Shown piece by piece: positions 55,899-64,000 of a stretch of 64,000 nucleotides of DNA. Made by a program: the position numbers and the translations under genes. Location of the stretch: the NCBI GenBank assembly GCA_035610365.1, contig CM069435.1:15861123-15925122 (forward strand), written 5' to 3'. How positions within the stretch are numbered: the first letter of the stretch is position 1; each line of letters starts with the position of its first letter. The notes beneath the pieces are model-generated. The model did not search any database and was not told the DNA's origin. It worked only from the letters and a program-made list of their open reading frames with translations. This stretch comes from Aquatica leii (taxonomy: Eukaryota; Arthropoda; Insecta; Coleoptera; Lampyridae).

Positions 55899-57700
55899 TG
55901 TGGTGTACTTCGGTAATGCACTACCCGGTACAGGTGACGCACGTCAGCAGTACGCTGGCTACAGTCAGTCCCACCACAAGCACATCCCCACGCGCGCACA
56001 TTCCCATACGCGCCCACCTAGCAGTGCGACCAATGTCAGCGAGCGAAGGTATCAAGGCACGACAAATCAGCGACGACAAGTTTCCTCCCAACAAGTAGTC
56101 GGTTCGAGCATGTATATATAGATATAGTCGCACCACTGCCCGCAACCCAAGGATACAAATACATCCTCACGTGAGTCGATAGATACACACGATGGGCCAA
56201 AGCGACACCGATACCAAACATAGAGGCAGTAACGATCGCCAAAGAATTCATCAACACATGGATCTCTCGTTTCGGAGTTCCACTGAGAGTGACGACCGAC
56301 CAGGATCGGCAGTTCGAGGCAACGCTATTCTGACACCTAGGCGAGCTAATTGGGTTCTAAAGAATACGCACAACTGCTTACCACCCACAAGCGAACGGAA
56401 TGGTAGAGCGTTTTCACCGACAACTAAAAGCATCACTCCGCTTCCACAACGCAGACCAATGGACAGACGCTCTTCCCATAGTACTCCTCGGGATACGGAG
56501 CGCATGGAAAAAGGACATCAAAGCAACAATAGCCGAGATGGTATACGGTCAAGGGTTGCGCTTACCAGGCGAGTTCCTGTCAAACGAGCAACACTAGCAG
56601 CAGCTAGAATTACGGAAACTAATCCAAGACATGCGACCAACGCCAGCAAGCAACCACGACAGCAAAAACACACGTTCAAACTCAAACATATAGACACAGC
56701 TACGCATGTGTATGTGAGAGTCGATGACCAACGACAGCCAAGCGACCACTCCAGGCACTATACGAAGGCCCCTACCGAGTAGTCAAACGCAACGAAAAAC
56801 TGATAACGGTCGTCAGAAAAGGAACAGAAGCAACGATAACATGCGACCGAGTAAAACCCGCTTTTCTAGAAGCGGACAGCGCAGCACCTCAAAAGCAGCA
56901 CAACGAGCAAACAACGAACAAACCCACGCTGAGCGACCCGAGATGAAACGATACACACAAAGATGGCACACTACCGACAGAAAGCCCCAAAAAAATTCCG
57001 ATGCAAACTCGCAGCGGAAGAATCTGCAAACCAAAGGTACGTTTCCAAATCGAATGAAGACGAGTCCGTCGCCAGCAAGGGGGTATGTGTGGTGTACTTC
57101 GGTAATGTGCTACCCGGTACAGGAAACGCACGTCAGCTGACCACAGCCAGCCCCATGAGGCGCTCGTCAGCCTTTATAACCGAGGCCCTAGCGCAGAAAA
57201 AATCTTCTTCTTCTGCTCTCAATAGCGAAGGATCTCCCAGTCTGCTCGTATAGAGACACCCCGTCTGCTCATATAGCGACACCCGGTCTGCTTGTATAGC
57301 GACCCTGCGTACGAAGCTCCCGCCGCTAAACGATATCGCAGGCAGCCCCAGGAAGCACGTGGTACCGATGCCTTCGACACCACCGAGAGACCGCAAGCAC
57401 CGTCAAAACGTGTTACGTCGTTTCTGGAACCGCACGCCTCCAGTCCGACAAGTAACGCCGTTACCAGACTCGCCGATCAAAACGCCGTCAGCCACGCCCA
57501 CACGCGCTTGAAAACTACCACCGCTGAACCTGAACCTGAACCTCAATAGCACCCAAACCATCATTGATAAGTTGAAAAAGATAATCCTTGATTCTTGCCA
57601 AAATAGGTTCAACAGCATACGCATAATACCCGGTGTACCGTGATAGAGTTCTAGGTTAGAGCAAGCGGTGCGTTGTTTGCGAACGCTAAGCATAGCTCCT
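55899..57700 (+). mobile_element. Ty3/Gypsy family C, mostly deleted (broken fossil)
   Basis: TGTGGTGTACTTCGGTAATG at 55899 and again at 57088 marks the start of two LTR pieces. The second is preceded by AGCAAGGGGGTA, a purine tract as found before a 3' LTR. Between them is the last part of an integrase (about 56220-56600) with VPLRVTTDQDRQFEA and ADQWTDALPIVLLGIRSAWK, and its tail (about 56690-56880). The remainder of gag-pol is absent. GC content is higher than in the neighbours. Several breaks. Confidence 0.8.
57236..57308 (+). repeat. Three tandem 24-25 bp repeats in the family C LTR
   Basis: The unit GTCTGCTCATATAGCGACAC occurs three times in a row with small changes (starting near 57239, 57263 and 57287). 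It may be a regulatory repeat of the LTR. Confidence 0.7.
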
Positions 57701-57734
57701 GAAAAAGTTTTGTGGAAAAAAGCTCGACGACTGG

Positions 57735-59060
57735 TCGGTGAAAGTTAGTTCACAGGTTATCCTACCGAAAGTGTCTGTCGATCCAACCGTGTTCCATTGT
57801 CAAAGACGCCGACAAGACACAATCAAAGCAATAGTATCCACTTTATTTTCAGACGACGATCCATCGACCGACAACCCCTATCATGCCCAATTAAGACCAA
57901 CGATGATTTGGCCGCGGTGGCTAGCAAAACTTCTAAGAATAAAGCTCCTGAACTTGACGGAATCCACTGTCACGTTTTGTGAACGGTTGTTCTAAATTCT
58001 CTCTCATCGACAATCGTTGACCTGTTCAACTATTGCATAAGATTATTTTTCTACCATCTGCGTCATTCGTAGCTATTCGATCGATAATCTATTCTGCGAA
58101 CGTTTCACGTTTAGTTTTCACTAAACAACTGACGAAGGGCTGTCCACAAGCCTCGGTTTTTGAGCCCACCTTGTGAATTGTAAATGTTAATGATCTCCTA
58201 GACAAAGACTTACCAGCAGACTGTGACATTTTCGATTATGCGAATGACAATACCGTCACAGTGTCCGCGAATTCTCGACAAGACTTGGAGACAAAATCAA
58301 ACTCGTGCCTAAATATTGTGAGTACCATAAAGCAATAAACTAGTATTCCTAAATATTTTTGGCTCCACGCTAAGACGAAATCCTTCACTGCGCTTTCAAG
58401 ATACTCCTGCCCATAGGGTTTTCGATTTCATCTACCTCGGACAATTGCTCGACTACAAACTGAGTTTTGTAAAACATTACCCTTTCGTGGTTGACAGGTA
58501 CAAGAGCGTCTTGCACTTATTCTACAAATATTATTCACGCTTGAAATAGAACCTTCACAAAAAATATCTTTCAAATATCTTCATGCAGTCATTCTCATGC
58601 TCACTTATGGCCTAAACATCTGATACCACAGACTTCGACACTTCCACGTCAGGAAACTGGCCCCGCTCCAATCCGTATTCCTTAAAACTATCCTCAGAGC
58701 TTATCGCAACATTCTTGTAGATACCTTTTGTGTTATATCTAAACATCCTCCCGTACATCTCCTTTTGCAAGGAAATTTACTACTCGTGCAACTTCCTTGA
58801 TAAGCACGTTTTGATCAACGATTTTCCGATCTTTTCAGCGGCCAAGCGTGACTTAAAAGTTTTGATCTTGGGTGATTGCCAGCGGCTGTGAGACAGTTCC
58901 CATATCCCGGATATCCTCACCTGGGACAGAATGTTCCACGCCCCCGGACGAAAGGCCGTCCAGATCGCTTCTTCACATGGCGGATTTCGTTGCCATCTAA
59001 AATGAGTTAGCGTTTTGGAAGATAATAGAATAGTCCGTCGTGTGGCGTTCCTAATCTTCC
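57735..59060 (+). mobile_element. Jockey-like LINE, 5' truncated and broken
   Basis: Reverse transcriptase words appear in changing frames: KAPELDGIHCHVL (57945), then DCDIFDYADDNTVTVSAN (about 58220) with the YADD catalytic box, then YLGQLLDYKLSFVKHY (about 58440), and the C-terminal zone AAKRDLKVLILGDWQRL (about 58845). The last 600 bp match the fragment at 37665-38330, so both belong to one family. The endonuclease and ORF1 are missing. The element abuts the Gypsy family C LTR. Confidence 0.8.
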
Positions 59061-59740
59061 ACCGTATCCGTCTTTTTATAAATTGCCTTATAATTAGCAG
59101 ACCAAAAGCTACGATGCAATCACCAAATCAAAGTGAGTTAGTCGCTAACAATTTTCTCGTAACAAAAGTTTACCGGACAAAAACTGACGGGTAAAACCAC
59201 TGATACCTAAACAACTGAATTGGCAGTGTTGCCAACGTTTCAGAAGCGTTGTACTCATGAAACGTGTTGACCAACTTAATAACACAAAATTTATACAGGT
59301 TGAACTTCGTAAGAAATAAAAATAATGCGGCTTGTAAAACTTACTTTAACCATTTTTGTGTCTATTTACCCTGCAGTTTCTATCCACCCCGTTTTACGGT
59401 ACACAAATTTAATTTTGGTTGTCATAAAAAAATACTGTACATCCACTTAGTACGATTTCGGATTTTGGACATAAGTTACCAAAATCGTCCGGTTAGAACG
59501 ACGCGCGCGTCTCAAAACATTTATAATTCCAAGAATCAATACAAATAAACGCAAAATGAAAACCCTCGTAGACCTAAACGCGTCCGGTTAGTAAGACATA
59601 CCACCAGTCCTTTGACAGTCGCTGTATTCAGGTTTTACTGTAGTTAATAGATAAATAGTATTTAGTTTTACTATTTTTCAGCTTTTCTTTTCATGAGCCT
59701 GTCGAAGATTGATTAAATAAAAAAATAAGAAAAAAAACTT
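59061..59740. other. Spacer downstream of snurportin
   Basis: About 680 bp. Contains GTTGCCAACGTTTCAGAAGC near 59229, which resembles the end of the Penelope terminal repeat (GTTGCCAACGTTTCGCC). A 94-residue frame at 59264-59548 has no recognisable domain. Confidence 0.45.
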
Positions 59741-59884
59741 GCATAATTTATTGTAAGAAAGCAATGTTAAAAAACAAAAAAAAGACAATACTTTCAATAG
59801 TAAAAAACGATCCTCGATTAGAAGTCACATTTCGGTAATTAAAATAAAAATTACATACACAATAATGAAGCTTTAAAATCAGTA

Positions 59885-61158
59885 TCAACAATCCATCTAT
59901 AACAAAAAAAATTAAATTGCGAAAAACATCATTAACAATCACCTTTTCCCCTGGTACGTCCCTTTTCTTATGTTTGTTTTCTAAATAATGTGCTAAAGAA
60001 ACATAATGTTTTGGTTTTTTTTCCATAAAGCATTCGCCTACAGGAACATGTAGCATTTCGGGTACCATATATGGTTTCAACCAACCAACGAGAGGAGTTA
60101 TACACGGTAAGTATGTAGTATCTCTGTGATAAAATAATACTCCATCTAACGGGACCTCTTCATCCCCAACAATAAACGAACAAGAAAGTTTTTCTTCAAC
60201 TAACGGTAGCTCAGCTGGAAAATAATTTACTTCACGAAACGCAAAAGGATTAGCATCTGACTGCTCCAACAACTCAGGAGTTTCTTCAAGTTTCGACTTA
60301 ATCCAATAAAACCGCATTTCAGTCTAAAAGTCCAACATTTTTATCGATACCTAGATATAATCCATCTTACATTAGATTTCTTAAGAGAAAAACTGTTCCA
60401 TGCCACAACATCAAGAACGTAGTAACAATTAGAAGCGAAAATACAATCTAATACGGTAAACTTATGAAAAGGTGTACTTGGCCCACCTCCTGGTAAATGT
60501 GAAGTATGGTTCGCTAAAAGCTTTCCTTTCCTGTTAAAAGATTGAGTTATACCCTGAGAAATCTTTATATTTGTACCAGGTTAGATAAAGCAATAAGACT
60601 TACGTTATGAGCCACAATCATGTTACGTATCCCAACAGGACATAATTTGACTAACCAGTTCTTTTCCAAATCAGATGGGACTTCCGCAAGCCATTCTGAC
60701 ATCATTAAAGCATCCCCGAATTTTAAAATCTTTTTTCTCCTCCTTCTTCTTCTCTTAGGTAACTTCGTAACAACTTCCATTGGTTCTAATAAGTCTGTTT
60801 CACAAGCTACGTCTTCGTCTATTTCAAATAAATCATTAAGATCTCTTTTTTCATCAACAGTTTGATAGCGGCGACTGAAATGAATTCCAAGCTTAAAATT
60901 GAAGCAACACCGATCACTATAGTACTACTTACACTTTAATCGACAACAACAGATTTTCCCTTCGTTTCTCTTGACTATCGAAGGATTTAGCTTTATATAA
61001 AGATGCAAATGAGCTTTTATAACCATCGTTTTCGGTACTTTCATAATGCACCTCGGTGCTGTAATGAACCAATAGACAAAACATAACCTTAAATTTTTGC
61101 ATACGTACGATTGAGTTTCCAAGTCTTCGACGTTTTTTAAAGTCTCCAACAAATCCAT
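59885..61158 (-). CDS. SNUPN: Snurportin-1 (m3G-cap snRNP import adaptor)
   Basis: Six exons join in phase: 61158-61109, 61058-60933, 60874-60604, 60553-60371, 60323-59943 and 59896-59885, about 340 residues (human 360). The introns are 46 to 58 nt with GT-AG ends. Exon 2 and the start of exon 3 hold the importin-beta-binding region (YKAKSFDSQEKRRENLLL). The cap-binding fold follows: MMSEWLAEVPSDLEKNW, CPVGIRNMIVAHN, SHLPGGGPSTPFHKFTVLDC, MRFYWIKSKL, DGVLFYHRDT and PLVGWLKPYMVPEMLHVPV, all close to human snurportin. It carries trimethylguanosine-capped spliceosomal snRNPs into the nucleus with importin beta. The last intron is inferred: without it the frame runs into a hydrophobic tail to 59748. 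AATAAA at 59752-59747 is the likely poly(A) signal. Confidence 0.93.
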
Positions 61159-61533
61159 AACTGTTTTTTGCTAAAAAAATACGCTTAAATTAACACAAAT
61201 TACAACGCACAAACGTAGACACGATAAATATTTTAAAATGACAACTGTCAAAAAGGTCGAAAACAAAACAATTTCGGTGTTGTATAAACGACATCTACTG
61301 TGGTGTGTGAAAACTTTTATATCCTTTAGTGTTTGAATTTCTATTGTATTTTGCAATACATTTAGCGAAAATCCTAATTCAATTTAACCGATTTTTAATT
61401 TTTAAATTCGTTTTTTATCCAGAAACGTTTAGATTTGTTTTTTTAAAATAAACCTTTCGTGTTTATCGATTTTTGTACCTGTTTATACATTGTCGCTAAG
61501 CAACGTAATCTAGCGCGGTAATTTAAAACTGCG
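61159..61533. promoter_or_regulatory. Shared divergent promoter region of snurportin and FBF1-like gene
   Basis: 375 bp between two start codons facing away from each other. AT-rich, with no clear TATA box at a matching distance on either side. It must hold both 5' untranslated regions and promoters, so co-regulation is possible but not shown. Confidence 0.6.
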
Positions 61534-64000
61534 ATGACGAGTTACGAGCGCGATCCATTAGGAGACGTGTATTCCGACGACAGCAACGACAGCTTCTTCG
61601 ACGAACCGAAAGCAACCACCGCAAAACCGAACCTATCTAAACCGCCCGATAAAAAAGCAATTACAAACCTTTTTGGACTGGGCGATGAGAAACCTAAACC
61701 TGGCAAGAAAAGCGATTGGCTCGGATTAGACGCAAAAGACGATGACGCCAAATCGGAGAAACCTGTTAAAAAAATCAGTTTTGACGATGACGACGACATA
61801 TTAAACGATTTAGGAATTGAGAAAAAACCTGAACCAGAAATTTCTAAAGATAAAACTGCCAAATCAAAAACATCTTTAATGGAGAGTATATTTGGTCCTT
61901 CGAAACCTATAGAAAAACACGAATCTATCGTAGATTTACTTAAAGAAACTAAACATAAAATTGAGCCAAATCCAACTAAACCAATACCCAACAAACCCGC
62001 AACATCTATAGGATACGACCTAGGTGACTTTTCTCGTGAAGGGCGACGATCCAGGCGTTCTTCTGCTACTTTAAAAGCAGTTGATCCTTTAGGTCTATTT
62101 TCTGGAGACAACGCCAAAACGGAAACTAGCGCTGTGCCAAACGTAGCAGCACCTAAAGACGATGCCGACGGTGACAGCGTTCTAACAAAAAAAGACCTAA
62201 AGACTAAGAGTCTTTCTAACATTAATAAAAATATACCCGATTGGCTCGAAGGATCGCCTATAAAAGTGTACAAGTCCGACGTTGGTATTATAAAAACGAA
62301 ACCAGAACAAAAAAAAGATGAATCGATAGAACCACCGCGCAAAGAAGTTAAAGAAGCGGAATTAGGTCCAACAACGACATTAGATTCTTTGATGACACAA
62401 CACAAATTAACAGCGTCACACATTGAATACCAAAACACCTCAGCAGCCCTACAACAGCAAGAATCTCAAATACTAATCGCATTACAACTAAAAAAATACG
62501 AAGAGAATTTAGCTCAAATGCAAAAGAAGCAACAAGACATTTTAATGAAACAAGAACAACAATTTACGCATTTATTAGAAAAACAATTTGAGAAACAACA
62601 AATAATGGAGAACAACATGAGAATGCAGCAGGAAAGGATTAACAACAACATTCAACTGTTATTGTCTCAACCTACAATTTCCGGAAAGCTTACATCAAAC
62701 GAACAAGAAGAAATAACGCAGTTAAAAAAAGCAAATGCAGACGAAAACACCCGACTTTACGAAGAAATGATTTCTACGCTTAAACAAAGGCAACACGAAG
62801 AAACCTTCTTGTTAAACGAATCCTACAAGTACGTAATTTGTGACACTCTTAATAACGGTACCCGCATTTTTATTTTTTTAGAAAACAAATAAATATATTG
62901 GAAAACTCAATGGAAACTGTTGAAAATCGTTTAAAATTAGAATTTGCGAATTTATCCGAGCAGTTTAGTAAAACGATTGAAGCGTTAAAAACCGAACACG
63001 ATGCCGAAGTTAACAAATATAAAACGAAGTTACACGAAACATCTCAAACGCACGAAAATGAAATAAAGCAAATACGAGACAATCATAATAGAATTATCGA
63101 CGAAATTAAGCACGAATACTCGACGATGATAGAGAATTTAAAACAAATTAAACGGAACGAAACTGCTATAATGGATAACGCCGATGTGTACACCAAAAAA
63201 CTCGATAATAATTTGGAAATGCTCGATGTTAACAGTAAAGTTTTGAACGAGATACGAGGCAAAGTACAACAAGATTATGGCGTTTTAAATCTGGTTAGGG
63301 AGGAATCGTTAAAAACAAAAGAAGAAGAAATCAGAAGTGAGTATTTGGACGTTCTTGCATCTTAATTATAATGTGGTTTTAGTGATGCGGGTAACGTTAC
63401 AAAAGGCACGGGAACAGGCAGACCTCGAACGAGCTCAATTAATGTCTTTAGTTCGTAACTTAGAATTAAAGATTGTAGAACAATCGCAAAACGGCAAAGA
63501 AGAACGGTGGGCTTTGCAGCAGGCAGCCGCCATTCTGACGGCGCGGACTGCAGCGTTCGATCGCGAAATGGAGTTTGCTCGATCGGCTTTAGATCGAGAA
63601 AGAGAGCAGCTAAAAGTACGTTAGAAATTAATTTATTTTACTTCCAACGATTATAATTTCCGTTTTAGACGTTTAAAGAAACCGCATTAGCCGAACAAGA
63701 AAAGGCAATACTACAGTTAACGGAAGAAAAATTATCAATATCGGCTGAAAAATCGCGATTAGAAACAGCCGCTAAACTGACTAATAGTTTCGACACACAA
63801 AGAGATAGGGTTGAAATTGATGCCGCTATTCAAGTGGCGAAGCAAGCTGCCGAACGTACTGATAAAGAAAGGGAGAAGCTGCATAAGCAACAGAGTGAAC
63901 TTGAATCTTTAAAGCGAGATATTTTAGACAAGCAAAGGCAATTGGCCTCAAAAGAAAGGGAATTAGAAGAAATGATCGTATCTGCTGAGCGTAAAGCCAA
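61534..64000 (+). CDS. FBF1: FBF1-like ciliary coiled-coil protein, 5' part
   Basis: Exons 61534-62828, 62882-63336, 63383-63615 and 63669 to the window end join in phase (introns 46-53 nt), giving about 771 residues before the sequence runs out. The N-terminus is disordered and acidic/basic, with MTSYERDPLGDVYSDDSNDS, DDILNDLG and repeated LxxIFG/DWLGL-like short motifs. From about residue 290 the protein is almost continuous coiled coil, rich in Gln, Lys and Glu. The late part, EERWALQQAAAILTARTAAF, parallels the conserved C-terminal part of FBF1 (albatross). In vertebrates FBF1 is a distal-appendage/transition-fibre protein needed to gate ciliary entry. The first ATG is used because an in-frame upstream start is lacking. 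The gene name rests on motif recall. Confidence 0.78.

Noticed and set aside
61542-62438. A 298-residue minus-strand frame opposite the FBF1-like exon
   Set aside because: It is a shadow of a repetitive Asp/Lys/Ser-rich coding exon and has no motif or splice logic of its own.

Overview
The window is AT-rich nuclear DNA from an insect. The introns of its real genes are very short (41 to 53 nt in the compact genes) and the transposon families are those common in insects; a beetle-like genome would fit, but nothing in the sequence fixes the order. Most of the 64 kb is made of transposable elements, many nested in one another. Three host protein genes can be read with exon structure: a dual-specificity phosphatase of the DUSP22/DUSP15 (JSP1-like) type on + (exons 29300-50595), snurportin-1 on - (61158-59885), and the 5' part of an FBF1-like coiled-coil ciliary gene on + (61534 to the window end). 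The last two are divergently arranged and share a 375 bp gap.

Layout. 1-5110: an old Ty3/Gypsy copy (family A here) split by a Penelope-like element, which is itself split by a pogo-like DNA transposon; target duplications are visible at both levels. 5110-6525: AT-rich spacer and a solo LTR of family A. 6680-9900: a broken LINE on -. 9945-10855: a Tc1/mariner-type element with long inverted repeats. 11876-17577: a hAT remnant and a second Ty3/Gypsy family (B), with a 1.3 kb tandem duplication across their junction. 17578-19504: a BED-finger hAT remnant holding a small Tigger-like element. 22150-22850: a pogo relic on -. 23320-28449: a BEL/Pao element on -. 28690-29095: a mariner relic.

The phosphatase gene follows. 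Its third visible intron is 20 kb long (29842-49872) and holds two long copies of Gypsy family A, a LINE fragment, a 2.9 kb non-coding unit bounded by direct repeats, two mariner-type relics, and a histone H1 pseudogene cut by a 2.46 kb foldback element. After the phosphatase come a broken cysteine-rich repeat-like gene on - (53433-55500), a third Gypsy family (C, 55899-57700), a Jockey-like LINE (57735-59060), and then the compact snurportin and FBF1-like genes.

The most notable observation is that Gypsy family A carries, between integrase and the 3' LTR, a reading frame that looks like a TARG1/OARD1-type macro domain followed by a CCCH zinc finger. Parts of it recur in at least three other family A pieces in the window, so it belongs to the family and is not a one-off capture. 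The second notable item is the foldback element inside the histone H1 copy. Every retroelement here is a broken fossil.
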